The notes beneath the pieces are model-generated. The model had not been told where the DNA came from. It made no database searches and saw only the letters and a list, made by a program, of their open reading frames with translations. From positions 572,334 through 636,333 of the forward strand of contig JAGGDC010000002.1 of the NCBI GenBank assembly GCA_020809425.1: a stretch of 64,000 bases of DNA, read 5' to 3'. How positions within the stretch are numbered: position 1 is the first letter of the stretch; each line of letters begins with the position of its first letter. The translations under genes and the position numbers were made by a program. Of this stretch, positions 20,204 through 32,866 are shown one piece after another. This DNA is from Candidatus Synoicihabitans palmerolidicus (GTDB lineage: Bacteria > Verrucomicrobiota > Verrucomicrobiia > Opitutales > Opitutaceae).

Positions 20204-21230
20204 TCACGGGTAAAACTCGTTCATGATCGCCTCAATCGAGGCCTTGGGTTTCCTGTTCGCCGTAAAAACTCCCCAGTGTTTTGCGGAAGCATCAGGTGAC
20301 GTTGCGTCTCCGCCGCCCTTCCAATTCTCGTCAAAGGCCTCAAACAGAATGGTCGGCACTCGCCGTTCCTCAACCCATGCGTAGTGCTGACGCAAATACG
20401 CCAGTTGCGCCGCCACCGAAACCTCCCCTTGCATCAACGTGCCTTCGCTGCCCGGACCGATTTCCGTGGGCTCATACTGGGTCGTCCAGCCGGTCTCCCC
20501 AAAAACAATCGGCACTCCCGCATGCATCTCCACAATGGAGTCATACACCTCATCCGTCCACGTCATTGCATTCTCCAATTGCTGACTATTCCACAGGGCG
20601 TACCCGTGCAGGGTGATGAAGTCGACTTCAGCTGCCACCGCATGCGATTCCGGCTTGTTCCAAAAGTTATAATCATCAGCCGTCGATACCGGTTGGGCCA
20701 CGGCCGTTCGTACTTCCCGAATCCACGCGTCGGGGCCCACGAGGTGCCCTGACCAGGAGACACATGTCTCATTGCCCACCAATACCGCCAACACGATATC
20801 GGGATACTCATTGGCCAACCGAATCGCATTGGCCGCTTGCTCTCGATTGGTTTCCCGCACCGCCTCGCTCGTCTCCGGCGCAATCCATGCCCCGAGCAAC
20901 AAGCGCAGAGGGAGTCGCTCGCACCGAATCAACGCCAAGGTCCGTTCCGCCACCGGATTGGAATCATACATGCGCAACAACTTCAAGTAAGGGGCGAGCA
21001 ATCTTAGATCCGCCAAAATCTCCTCCTCCCCGGGGAGCTCGCCATTCGGCAACTGTCCATCCCGATACGGACTGAACGAGACGCCATTTCCGATCCACTG
21101 ACCATCGACCTCGAATCGTAGATCGCGCCGTCCCCCCCGGCAGCGGTGACGCGGAAGCCGCATGGACTTCCGTTCCCATCCAAAGACACAGCCCAGCGAG
21201 GAGAAACAGACGGCGGGGTAACATCATCAA
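20204..21230 (-). pseudogene. GH17-like beta-glucanase, frameshifted
   Basis: The signal peptide (MMMLPRRLFLLAGLCLWMGTEV) and the catalytic domain are in different frames because of an indel in the C-rich run near 21135. The domain shows GVSFSPYRDGQLP, the acid/base motif AVLVGNETCVSW, LHGYALWN, the nucleophile motif VFGETGWTT and the end block FEAFDENWKGG..KHWGVF, all typical of GH17 endo/exo beta-1,3-glucanases. It would act in the envelope or outside the cell on beta-glucans. Only one lesion was seen. It is tail to tail with the hybrid kinase gene. Confidence 0.8.
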
Positions 21231-21318
21231 CTCATCGCGTCAGTTGCCTCTGCAGACACAACCACCTCTCCATTGACATCGTTCAGTAAAAACCACCTTT
21301 CGGTGCTCCCTTTCACCT

Positions 21319-24300
21319 CTACTTGGTCAGGAGAAGAGTCGTGGCATTACCGCGCGTCACAATCCAATCAACTTCCCCATCGAGATCGACATCCGTCGCG
21401 ACCACGTCACGCGCATTACCCGGAATGATTACCCCGCTGCGTTCCCCTTCAAGAAACGAGAACCCGCCTCGACCCTCACCGCGGAACAGCGCCCCGAGCC
21501 CTCCATCAAACCGACCGATGGTTGGCACCGGCGCAAAGTCGTTTTGGATCACCAATAAATCCACGTTCCCATCGCGATCATAGTCGGCGAGCGCCATGGC
21601 GCTATCGGTCCAAACTGAGCCTCCGTCGGCAGCGCACGGAACCGCCAACGCCCGTCCGCTCCGCTCAACAAAACACCACTGCACAGCTCCGTCACCTCAT
21701 GCCGGTCGGCCTTGCGTAACGTGGTCTCCTCCCACAGTTCCGGCAACGTCGCCTCGGCATAGTCATCAAACTTGCGATACTTGCGCCCCACCTCCGAGAT
21801 CACCGCGCTCATCCTGCCCCGAGACACGCGCGGGAACTCTTGGCCCTCCAGCGTCATCGCTTCAATCAAGGTGTCTCGGGACCGCGCCCCAACGTCACCG
21901 GCGTACAGCACGGCCGGAGCGGTCTCCGTTGCTCGATAGACCGTATTCAATCCCACATTACCGAGGAGGAAGTCGGTCCGACCGTCGGAGTTTATATCGG
22001 CCGCCTCAATCAACCGCCACCATCCTGATCCCATCTCGTCTAATCCCATCGCGTGACTCTCATCCGAAAATCCTTTACCTTCCCGATTCCGCCACCAATG
22101 CACCCGCCCCCAGTCCATGGTGACCACCAAATCGATCCAACCATCGAGGTCGACATCCGTGGCGACCGCCCCGGTCACCATGCCGGAGCGCGATAACTCC
22201 GGTGCCAACCACTCTGCCGCGGTCTCAAAGCGACCGTTGGCATTCCGCCAAACCTGGGACCGCGGCGACTCCGGGTAACGTCCTGGCACCACTCGCCCTC
22301 CCAGAAAAACGTCCATGCAACCATCACGATCAAAATCGGCGACGACCACCTCCGGTACTCGTGGTCCATTCAGGGATCGTTCCCGCCGCCGCCGACAATC
22401 CGCGACCGCGATCGTTAATCCAAAGTTGGGCTTGATAAGCCGCACTGCCCGCCGGGGCGGCGACTCCACCCTTGGTGACGAGTAGATCCCGATCGCCATC
22501 CCCATCCGCATCAAACAATGCCAATGGTCCGTCGTTCACCGCGGCCTCCCGTGGCAACTCCACGCCGGTAAACGTGTCCGTATTTCGATTGAACAAGACT
22601 CGGGCCGGCGCATCCCAAGTGCCTCCGATCACCACATCAGGCCGCGCATCACCATTGAGGTCTCCCACCGCCAATCTTGGTCCGACTTGGTTGTGACGAA
22701 AGGGGAGTAGCGGTTGCACCGCCGTTTCCGCCACCGGGGGTTCCAGCTGCGTCCACGCGAGGCCCCACGCCTCCGCCCTGTCCGTATACATCGGCTCAGC
22801 CCGCATGGTCGCCACCCTGGGTACGATCCCGACCGGTTCCGTAAGGACATACGACCGATTTCCGCTCAAATCGGTGAAGGTCTGCTCGTGACCACTTGGC
22901 CAGCGGACCGTGACGCGCTGCATGACGGTCTCCGCTCCGAGTCCAAAATGCAAAATAGGTTCACTCGTCGCCATGTAGCCACGCGCCAGCACCAATTGGC
23001 GCACTTGTCTTCCCGCGGGAGTCACCACTTCCACCGTCGCGCCCACTCCAAATCGATTGGATCGTTTCCCTCGCAACGCAAACGTCACGCGCCCGCCGCT
23101 CGGGCTGTCGTTCCGGAGCATCGTAACTCCGGATTCATAATTCGAATACACCAGATCGAGATCCCCATCCCCGTCCAGATCGCCCCACGCCGACGCAAAA
23201 CTCACCTCGACTTCATCTAGTCCCCAGGCCGCGCCCACGTCTTCAAAGGTCAAATCTCCCCGATTCCGATACGCCAGATTGGCTTCATCCAGTCGGGGGC
23301 TGTCTTCATCAGGCGAATACGTTGCGCTTGATAATATCGGCATTGTGCAACTCCCGGACCATGCCGTTCGTGACATGCAGATCGAGCCATCCGTCATTGT
23401 CCAAATCTTCCCAGCGCGGCGCCCATGTCCAATCGGTCGCAATCAAGCCGGCGAAGCATGGCCACCTCCGCCATGCGTCCCGTTCCCGTATTCAGATAGA
23501 GGGCGTTCCGGATATATTGAGGTGTCGTCTCAAAATCGACCGCCGAATCCACCTTCGCTCGAGAATCCGCCATCCCTCGCTGATCCTTGACCGGGGTGGG
23601 CGCCGCCATGTCCGCCACCAGAAAATCCATACGGCCATCGTTGTTGATGTCACCCAGATCCGCGCCCATGGCGGAGAACGGAGTATGCGGGACCACCGTC
23701 TCCAATCGATTTTCAACCGTGCCGTCTCCACGGTTGTGCCACAACTGATCAGGCATCGAAAAATCGTTAGCCACATACAGATCAGGCCATCCGTCCTCAT
23801 CGTAATCCCACCAGGTCGCCGAGTGCCCCTGCGTCTCCCCCGTGATGCCCGACTGCACGGTGACTTCCTCGAAGGATGCGCCACCACGATTCCGATACAG
23901 ACGATCCGGCTGTCCCCGCGGCGCGGTCGAGGCATTGAACAAATTGGTCTGCACCAACACATCCAACCACCCATCCCGATCATAGTCCGCAAACGCGGCC
24001 ATCCCACTGGCATCCGTCAACGCCAGTCCAGCTTGCTCCGCGCTCTCGGTAAAAATTCCGTTCCCTTGATTCACCCACAACTGATTCGGGAGGTTGAATC
24101 AACAAATCATCAGATCTAACCATCCGTCATTGTTAACGTCGGCCCACGCCGCCCCGTTCTGCCATCCGGCCACCGCTTTCGCCTCTTCGGTCAAGCCCAA
24201 CAACCCCTTCGCCCAGGTTAATCCGTCGGCCACCCAACTGGATTCCGCCAGCATCCCCGCCGCCTCCGTGACTTCCTCGAATCGCCACGCTCCGAGATTA

Positions 24301-24620
24301 CGAAACAATCTGCCCTGTGCCGTCTTGCTCACCACGAACAAATCCGGCCGACCGTCATTGTCATAGTCCCCGATCGCCACCCCGGTCCCAATCGCCCCCA
24401 CTGTGAATTCCAAATAGCGATCCCACCACATCTGCGGGTCGGCGAAACGGTTTTCGGTGCAGACTCCGGTGCGCTCGGCAGACATCTTCGTAAACCGCAT
24501 CGTATGTCCGTCCCCCGACTTCGCAGCCAATACCCGCCCCACCGATTGCGCCGCCCATGCCACGACCGGCCAAACTGCCAACCCCATGGCCATGATTCTG
24601 ATTTTCACACCCCCAAACAT
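21319..24620 (-). pseudogene. CRTAC1-like FG-GAP/VCBS protein with ASPIC/UnbV domain, broken
   Basis: A signal peptide follows MFGGVKIRIMAMGLAVW. It is followed by many FG-GAP repeats with calcium-type motifs (IGDYDNDGRPDLFV, FADYDRDGWLDVLV, WWDYDEDGWPDLYV, GDLDGDGDLDLVY, FDADGDGDRDLLV), with an ASPIC/UnbV block in the middle (GKRSNRFGVGATVEV, RWPSGHEQTF). An in-frame TGA at 24099-24101 and shifts near 23400, 22450 and 21690 break it. The expected product is about 1100 residues, secreted, forming beta-propellers. Such proteins are common in PVC bacteria; the function is unknown. The start is chosen for the signal peptide. Confidence 0.75.
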
Positions 24621-24774
24621 TATCGGTCGGAGCGTGATGCGCCTGCGCTCGTCCAGCAAGGGCTGGATTACCAAATCCTGATCTCGCGTCCACTCCGCGG
24701 GTTCTCGCCTGCTCGACCAAGTCTTGCTCCTGCGCTCCGGGATCGATTGCTTGCCCCTTCTCCGTTCCATATCC

Positions 24775-27130
24775 TTGCCACGCTTCACCGTCTCATCCCT
24801 GTGGATCCCCTTGCTCTGCGTCGCTATGGGTATCGCCGCGTGGCAACACCACTAACGTTCGGCGCATTTGCTAGCCGCCTCCGCCCTGCCCCCTTGGTCC
24901 GTCGACGCGGCGGTGCCTGACCCGACTTCCGCCACGGGTTACGTGGGCGAACGACGCCACCAGCTCGTAGCCGGAGGCAATCGCGAAGCCATGCGGTGGA
25001 TTCGGTCCACTCAAGCGATGCTCGCCGGGGGGGGATTGGCGCCAGCGCCACGACATGCTGGAAAACGCCCCGGAAGGTCACGCCGTCTCCACTCCTTCGC
25101 TCTACCGCGCATGGCTGGGTGTGGTCGCGCTAATGCTCGGTGGTGACGGCCTTGGCGTCGAATTCGCCGCGCGCTGGGCCGACCCGTGGTTGCACCTTGT
25201 TCTTACGCTTTCCGTCAGTGGTTTACTCGCCTGGCGCATGGGGGCCTCCGCCGGCTTGGTCACCGCTCTGAGTATGGCTCTCGCCTTCCCGCTAGCCCAT
25301 GACTTTTCCCCCGGCGCACCCCACCAACTCGCCTTAGCCTCCGTCATTTCGACCGTATCCTTGGTCTGCTTGCTCATTGGAGTCCATCACCCCCCACGAG
25401 CCTGGCGATGGTTCGTGATCTCCGCCCTCTTGGCCGGGTTGGGCAACTGGATCGCGCCTGCACGTCAAACCGTTCTGCTCTTAGGCACCTTAATCGCAGC
25501 CGCCTTGCTGGGTTGGCGAGACCGCACCGCCCTCAACTTACCTTGGCGAACATAGGCTACCACCGGCGCCATCACGACGATGCTGTGTTACCTGCTAGAA
25601 TACGCCCCGGACCACCTCTCTTTCAATACTCGCGTCAACCATCCTGCGCTCGCTTTTACTGGGCTGGGCGCCGGGGAACTCCTGCACTGTCTCCTCGATA
25701 GATTGCGCAACCACACCCCATGGGGAGGCAGTAAGGCGCGCATCATCTCTAGTTCTCTGGCCGCCCTGGCGACCCTCGCATGGCCCAGCGCACTCCTGCT
25801 TTCGAGCACCGACAATGCTTTCACGAGTACTCCCCCCGATCGCCATTTGACCGCCACCGGCCCCTGGGAGGGAAATCACCTCTTTGATTCCTTCGGCGCC
25901 CTCGGGACAACCATCCTACTGCCCATTTTCACCCTCGTCGTGACGATCTGGGTGCTACGCCGAAGAATCGGTGACGCTTCATTGCGCCGCGCCGTTTTTA
26001 TCGCCAGCGGGCCGGTGCTAGTCGCCACCGCGTTTGCCTGTTTGCAACTTTCGTGGTGGCCCGCCGCCGATGCGCAACTCGTCGTGCTGGCCGCAGTCGC
26101 CGCCGTTGCGGGATTCTCGCAACTTAACCTCCAACGGCTCTTCCTACTGGTCTCCGTTTGCGCCATCGTCGTGCTCCCGGGCTTGTTCACGCATGGACCT
26201 CGTGCCCCAACCGACAACCTGGCCGATTCTTTGGCGTCGTCCGAAGTCGTCAGTTCCATCGAGCGCGACCTTGCTCACTGGCTGCATCGCCGCACCCCGG
26301 CCGCTTCCCCCGTCGTCCTGTCCTCGCCCCACTTGACCCCGGCCCTCGCCTACTATGGCAGTATCCACGGTCTGGGCACGTTGGGCGTCGAAAATGCCGC
26401 CGGCGACATGGCGGCCATTCGCATGGTCCGTGCCACTTCTCCCGCGGAGACCATCGCCTTGCTCGAAGCCCATGGCGTCTCCCACATTGTGCTGCCATCC
26501 TGGGATACTCTGCTGGACAATTATGTGCGCATCGGCCGCAAACTCCCCGGCGATGCCCCTCTCCCCGAGGATACATTTCTCCATGCCATCAGTCGCTGGG
26601 CGCTACCTTCATGGCTGCAAGCCGTGCCTTATCCGTTGCCTCAGATAAGCGGACTGGAAAACGACACGGTCGTCGTTTTCGAACGCACTGCTGAATCCAG
26701 TGAAAGACTCGCCCTCGCTCGACTGGCCGAGTATTTCCTCGAAATCGGCAATGGTGCCGGCGCCGCCAATCTGCGCGAACGCCTACGCGCCTTCGCCACC
26801 GAGCCCGGGACCCTCCCCTCGCTCGGGCAAATCGATTCCGCCCTCGGCGACCGCGAGGCCTTGGCCCGCACTCTCACCGCACTGCACAGTGCCGTCGCTT
26901 CCGGTGAAGCCGACTACCTGCCATGGGATCGACGCGTCAGCCTCGCCATCCTCCTGACTCAAATTCGGCTCCTGGCGCCAGCCAAAATCCAAATGCAGCA
27001 ATGCATGGACTCCATGGACGCCGAGTCGTTGCACCGTATCTCGGCCGGCACTCTGCTTAAATTCATCGCGCTATCGCGTATCCACGAAACGCCCTTCCCC
27101 CATTCAGAACTAGAGTCACTGGCTCAATGA
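24775..27130 (+). pseudogene. Multi-spanning membrane protein (GT-C or oligosaccharyltransferase-like), broken
   Basis: The N-terminal helix (LWIPLLCVAMGIAAW) is followed by an in-frame TAA at 24853-24855, then a loop with GNREAMRWIRSTQAML. The reading shifts in a run of eight G (25027-25034), has a TAG at 25553-25555, and then stays open to 27130. At least ten hydrophobic segments are visible, then a soluble C-terminal domain with helical repeats (LARLAEYFLEIGNG). The arrangement of an early luminal loop followed by many helices and a soluble end recalls GT-C glycosyltransferases such as STT3/PglB, but I see no diagnostic motif. The start codon is uncertain (TTG 24775 used). Confidence 0.5.
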
Positions 27131-27201
27131 CTGCTGCCTCCGAAGTATCGGCAACGGCTCAATAAGTAATCCGCCCCATCCGCGGCTCTGAAACAGGAGG
27201 A

Positions 27202-28563
27202 TCAGACCAACGTCCCGCCGCGCTGAATCAGATCCCGATACCAATAGAACGAATCCTTCGGCGTGCGTACTTGGGTCTGATAATCGACGTGCCCCAAGCC
27301 AAAGCGGTCCTTGTAGCCCTCCGCCCACTCAAAGTTATCCAAAATCGACCAGTAGAAGTAGCCTTGCACATCTGCGCCGTCAGTGATCGCGCGCGACACC
27401 GCGGTTAAATAGCGCGTCATAAAGTCAATCCGCTGCGGGTCGTGCGCCTTTCCGTCGAGGTGGACAAAATCCGTGTTACAGAACCCATTTTCTGCAAATA
27501 CGATCGGGAGCTTGTAACGCTCGGTCTGCCAACGGGCGGCCCAATAAATCGCATCCGGCGCGATGTTGAGCCACGGTAAGGTGCCGCGAGGATTTCCAAT
27601 GCCCCACCCTTCGGGCGAGAGCTCGGCTTTGCCATCGGGCCCCGCCTGCACCTTCGAACCCGAATAACAATTATACGCCAAGTAATCAATGGGCTCGGAG
27701 ATGAGCGCCATGTCGGCATCCGTGATCGTCGGGAGGTCCTTCTCGAAGTTTTTTAAGCCTTCCTCCGGATAGTTACCCAAGACAATCGGGTCCGCCCACC
27801 AGGCCAGATTCCACATACGCTCCTCCACGCACCTGAAGTAACGCCCCCGGGCGGCCTCAATATCCTCCGCTGAATCCGTGGCCGGAATCGGCTCACGCGA
27901 AGTATGCGCAATCGAAATCTGCTGCGGCCCCTGACAATGCGCGCGCAAAACCTGCACGGCTCTGCCGTGTGACTTCAGGAGAATGTGTGCCGCCGAGAGG
28001 CAATTTTCATACGACTCTTTCAACCCGGGCGCGAACATGCCGTCCTGATAACCCGACCCGAGAATCACCGGTGGCTCGTTGATCGTCATCCAGTGGTTGA
28101 CTCGGGCGCCTAGTCGCTTCGCCACCACGGCGGCGTAGTTCCCAAACCAGTCGACCATATCCGGATTCATGAATCCGCCCTTTCCCTGCAATGCCTGGGG
28201 CAAATCCCAGTGAAACAAAGTCACCCACGGTTGAATCCCCGCCGCGAGCAGACTATCGATGAGATCGTCATAAAATTTCAAACCCGCCTCCTTTACGGCT
28301 CCCGTGCCTTCCGGCAGAATCCGAGACCAAGAGAGTGACAGGCGATAGGCCTTGATGCCCAATTCCCCCATCAACTCAACGTCTTCCCGCCAGCGGTGAT
28401 AATGGTCGCAAGCCACATTTCCGGTGTGGTTTTCAAAAACCTTTCCCGGTGTCTGCGAAAATACGTCCCAAACCGACGGTCCTCGACCATCGAGGTTCCA
28501 GGCACCTTCGATCTGATAAGCCGCGGCTGCTGCGCCCCAGGTGAAATCTTTCGGAAAACTCAT
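27202..28563 (-). CDS. GH1 beta-glucosidase
   Basis: The intact 453-residue protein starts MSFPKDFTWGAAAAAYQIEG. The GH1 catalytic residues are present: acid/base Glu163 in HWMTINEP and nucleophile Glu358 in LPIVFAENG, together with the N-terminal signature region and the WSILDNFEWAEGYKDRFGL block. No signal peptide is visible, so it is likely cytoplasmic. It hydrolyses beta-linked gluco- or related disaccharides. It is the only unbroken hydrolase in a run of five glycosidase genes (20.2-35 kb), which suggests it still has a use, perhaps on imported cellobiose-like sugars. Confidence 0.92.
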   Translation of the reverse strand: MSFPKDFTWGAAAAAYQIEGAWNLDGRGPSVWDVFSQTPGKVFENHTGNVACDHYHRWREDVELMGELGIKAYRLSLSWSRILPEGTGAVKEAGLKFYDDLIDSLLAAGIQPWVTLFHWDLPQALQGKGGFMNPDMVDWFGNYAAVVAKRLGARVNHWMTINEPPVILGSGYQDGMFAPGLKESYENCLSAAHILLKSHGRAVQVLRAHCQGPQQISIAHTSREPIPATDSAEDIEAARGRYFRCVEERMWNLAWWADPIVLGNYPEEGLKNFEKDLPTITDADMALISEPIDYLAYNCYSGSKVQAGPDGKAELSPEGWGIGNPRGTLPWLNIAPDAIYWAARWQTERYKLPIVFAENGFCNTDFVHLDGKAHDPQRIDFMTRYLTAVSRAITDGADVQGYFYWSILDNFEWAEGYKDRFGLGHVDYQTQVRTPKDSFYWYRDLIQRGGTLV

Positions 28564-28766
28564 ACGCTAAAAACGCCTACCAAGATAATATTTCTCAGTG
28601 CCGTAAAGCGATCCGTTGAGTAGGATGCTCGTTATCACCGATCCATCTGGTGCAAGTTAACCAGCCTACTCCTCCTAAAACCCCTGACCGAAAACGTAAT
28701 TCCTACTCTGCGATAGAAATCTGCGATAGAAATTACGCTCACGTTTTATCACGCTCCCCCAAATTC

Positions 28767-29990
28767 ATGAAACTACGCCTTTCTCTCCTGCTATCCCTGT
28801 TCTTGGCAGCAAGTAGCTTTGCCCAAAAATTCCCGGGCCTCGCCCAAACTCCGCCCATGGGTTGGAACAGCTGGAACACGTTTTCCAGCAACATCAGCGA
28901 AGACCTCGTGAAGGGCGTCGCCGATGCCATGATCGCCAACGGTATGCGAGACGCTGGCTACGGCGAGACGCTGGCTACGAATACATCGTGCTCGACGACA
29001 CGTGGTCCCTGCGCGAACGCGACGCTCAGGGCAATCTGGTCGCCGATCCGGCCAAATTTCCGTCCGGCATGAAGGCACTCGCGGACTATGTTCACGCCCG
29101 CGGCTTCAAGCTCGGCATTTATTCATGCGCCGGTTCCAAAACCTGTGCCGGCTATCCCGGATCGCAAGGGCACGAATATCAGGACGCGTTGATGGGGCAT
29201 CGACTACCTGAAATACGACTGGTGCTACACCGAAACCCGCGACGTTCGCGAGGCCTACACCACCATGCGTGATGCGCTCTTCGCCGCCAAACGCCCGGTC
29301 GTCTTCTCCCTCTGCGAAGAGGGACGCTCCAAGCCTTGGGAATGGGCCGCCGACGTCGGGCCACCTCTGGCGCACCTCTGGCGCACCTCCGGCGACATCT
29401 ACGACTCATGGGACGGCTACAAAATGTGGAAAATGGGCTGGAAGCGTATCCTCGACCGGCAGACGGCGTTGGTCGACGATTGGGGGCCCAACGGTATCGC
29501 CAAATTCGCCGGTCCCGGCCATTGGAACGACCCCGACATGATGGAAGTGGGTAACGAAGGGCTCTCCATCGCTGAATCTCGCGCTCACTTCAGCCTTTGG
29601 GCCATGCTCGCCGCCCCACTGATGGCCGGCAACGACGTGCGACACATGAGCGATGAAATTATCGCCATCATGACCGACCCCGATGTCATCGCCGTCAACC
29701 AGGACAAACTCGGCAAACAAGGCTTTCGCGCCCTCGGCGAGGATGCCGCCGGCATTGAAATTTTCGTCAAGAAACTCAGCGATGGCGAATGGGCCATATG
29801 CGCCCTCAACACCGCCACCGACGCCCAGGAGCTCACCATCCCTTTTCATCGCTTCTACATGCTCGGCGAGACAAAAGAACTCTATGACGTTTGGTCCAAC
29901 GAGGTCGTGGGTATGTCCGATCAGGACTTCACGCGCGAAGTGGGCTCCCACGACGTCATGATGTTCCGGCTGCGCGAACCTGCGAAATAA
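28767..29990 (+). pseudogene. GH27 alpha-galactosidase, frameshifted
   Basis: The signal peptide starts at ATG 28767 (MKLRLSLLLSLFLAASSFAQ), followed by TPPMGWNSWNTFSSNISED, YIVLDDTWSLRERD, GFKLGIYSCAGSKTCAGYPGS, the nucleophile region YLKYDWCYTETRD, PWEWAADVG and GPGHWNDPDMMEVGN, which are hallmarks of GH27. A perfect 17-bp tandem duplication (28946-28962 and 28963-28979) shifts the frame, and a base is missing near 29198. A second small duplication at 29362-29394 is compensated and only adds four residues. It would remove alpha-galactosyl side chains, for example from galactomannan. Confidence 0.88.
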
Positions 29991-30094
29991 CACCAACAAG
30001 TGCTTCGCGGGCACTGGGCGAGGCCGTTCTTCGGTCCGCCCCGTGGGAGCATGGAGGTCGACTCGGTAGACTGCGCGTCTCTCGACGCTCGTCG

Positions 30095-32574
30095 TTAATA
30101 GGTGTCGACCAACGACCGCCAACTCAGGTTCTGCTTCACCTTCGCCGCCGTCGCCTTACGTCGCAGTTTGATCGTGATCGCCTTCGATTCGTCCGGATAC
30201 AGTTCAAAGAAATTATCGCTCGGTAATCTACGCCGCCCACATCGAAGGCAAATCGGTGCTGCAAAACGGGTGAACTAAACGTCAACTCCGCCGTGCACTC
30301 ATCCTGCATCCTTACTTTGCAGCGGACCTTGCCTCGCGGCAGATGCATGAATCGGGGCGAAGCGAGAAATACTGTGTCCTCACTGACTCGCTCGCTGTCG
30401 ATCTCCAAGGCTATCCTCACGTAGACGTCGTCGTGGCTGGTCTTCTTAAACAGCTTGTGCAAATCGAGCGTCTTTTGTTTCACGCTTTCCCCGGGACGTA
30501 ACACCACCCGCTTCGACCCTCCACCGAGACGACTGCCATCGATGTGCATGAGGTCCCATTGCATCACTCCGTTAGCTGGAGTGGGGGCATCGTATACCGT
30601 GTAGAGATGCGCCTCATCCATCGTCGACTTGCGGTAGTTCCCAATCGTCGTCTGTTCATCGCCCGGCACGTGGGCCGAAACCAATGCCGGCGCATAAAAC
30701 TAGCGGGCGGCATAATGCAGCGCTTTCCATCGACCGGTCAACTCAATCGAGCTCCACGACACCACCGGCCAGCAGTCATTGAGTTGCCAAGACAGCGCGC
30801 CCATGCACCGCGGCATCAACCGACGATAATGCTCCACCCCCATTTGCATGCACCGGTCTTGGTTTAATTGAGACAGGTAGATCAGATCGTCCTGCGATTT
30901 CGGGAACCGATACTGCCGGGATACATAATTCAGAATGATCTGGTTGCCCGCCGCGTTCTTTTGATGGTTCTCCATCGTCGGTCCGAACACGTTGTTATCA
31001 TCTTTCGGGCCAAAAGTCGCATTGGTCGCGGGCGAACTGTAGCTCTGCATCCCAAATTCGGATACAACTCTAAATTTCCAAAGCTCGTATGATTTGATCG
31101 GCTTGCGCGAATGCCACACGTCTCAAAAATGTGAATCTCCCTACGTCTCTCCCGCTTCATGCCCATGTGTGCCTTCCCGTCGCCACGGCGATGAGGGCCA
31201 ATAAGAGGTGGTCGCATCATTTTCCGCTACGCTCTCCGGGAGCATCTCATGAAAGATCTTCTCGTAGGCCGTGCGTATCTCGATCTTTTCCGGGTCGGTT
31301 ACGGTCTCACGATTCAGCATCCAGATTTCATTGTTGCCGCACCATAGCGCGAGACTAGCCCGGTGTCGTAGTCGTCGGATTTGAGCTTCGGCCTCCGGTC
31401 GTACCAGCTCTCGGAATCTCTCGTCCACCGGATACAACGTGCAGGCGAAAGCAAAGTCCTGCCATATCATCAAACCGAGTTCGTCGCAGGTATCGTAAAA
31501 GTCCTCGCTCTCCTAGATCCCCCCGCCCCAGACCCGAATCATGTTCATGTTCGCCTCAACCGCGGCACGGAGATCACGTTCATAATCGGTCCGCCCCAAT
31601 CCGACAACAAAACTGTGCGCCGGAATCCAGTGCGCGCCTTTGGCAAAGATGGGGCGCCCGTTCACCAGACAACGGAACCGCTCCCCCCCCACTCATCCTG
31701 CGATAAGTCCAACTTGATGGTGCGCAATCCTATGCGCCGTTTCCCATAACCCACCGTCCTCTCCGCGCCATCGCGCACCTCGATCTGCAGATTGTAGAGC
31801 GGCTGATCCCCTTGTCCCGCCGGCCACCACAATTGCGGATGCTGCCCCTCCACGGTCTGGCCTTCCCCTTTGCCGACTGTGATATTCTCCAACGTCAGCT
31901 TCCAATGGCAGCTCACCTCGGGATCGGGACGGGCCAGCTCGAGGGTCAACTCGATCATCACCGCCCCCCGTATCCGTGTGATTCTGTTTGATTGCGACAT
32001 TGTCGAGTCGGTGGGTCGACCAGGCTTCCAATGTCAGAGGACGCCACACGCCCGCCGTCACCAAACGCGGTCCCCAGTCCCATCCGAATTGGCACTGCTC
32101 TTTGCGAATTCGATTCGAATTTCCCACCGGATCGTTGAACTCCCGGTAGGTATTTCCTTCGTGGTGCGATGCCAGATACTTCATGGCACTACCAAAATGA
32201 ATGAGGAGCTCGTTCGCTCCATTCTTGAGCTGCTTTTTCACATCCCACCGAAAGGGTGTGAACATGTTCTCCGTCCGGGCGATGACCTTGCCGTTCAGAG
32301 TCACCGTCGCCACCGTATCAAGCCCCTCGGCCACCAACTCCACCATTTCTTCCGCCAATTGCGCCGCCGTCACCTTGAACTGCGCCCGGTATTCCCAGTC
32401 GCGTTCCTCAATCCACTGAAGCTCCAGTTCGTTGGTCCCGAAAAATGGATCCGGGAGCAGTCCATTACGACGCAGATCCAAATGCACACAGCCGGGCACT
32501 TGCGCCGGTAACCATTTCTTGGTCGAAGCGTCTCGGAAACTCCATGAAGCGTGGGAGAGGAATTGTTGTAGCAT
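30095..32574 (-). pseudogene. GH2 beta-mannosidase, broken
   Basis: From MLQQFLSHASWSFRDAS the order is the GH2 sugar-binding domain (PGCVHLDLRRNGLLPDPFFG, DWEYRAQF), the immunoglobulin-like domain, and the barrel with the acid/base motif LWCGNNEIW and the nucleophile motif VSEFGMQSY, then C-terminal beta domains ending RSLVDTY. Nonsense codons lie at 31513-31515 (TAG, where GGIYESEDFYD is expected) and 30700-30702 (TAG). Frameshifts occur near 31900, 31680, 31120 and 30230. The repaired length is about 825 residues, normal for bacterial beta-mannosidases. It is convergent with the alpha-galactosidase gene, and together they suggest former galactomannan breakdown. Confidence 0.88.
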
Positions 32575-32866
32575 GGGAAAATGGGACGAAGCTCGGAACG
32601 GAAACGAAAATGGAAAGAGGCGAGCAAGTGGGTTGTCCTGCCCGGCCGCATAAACAAACTAACGAAAGCTGGCACACATAGTAATGAGATTGATTATCCC
32701 ACTATAGAGATTTGCTCGTCCAACCAGAGACTTGGTCCGTTTGCCCCATCTCGGGAACTGCTTGTTAGTGTGACGAAGACGCGACGGTGTGGGGTTGACG
32801 CCTGCCCAATCGCGTTGCCCGATGTCCTCCGGTTACTAAGATTTATTGTCCCTTCCCGCTGTCGCC

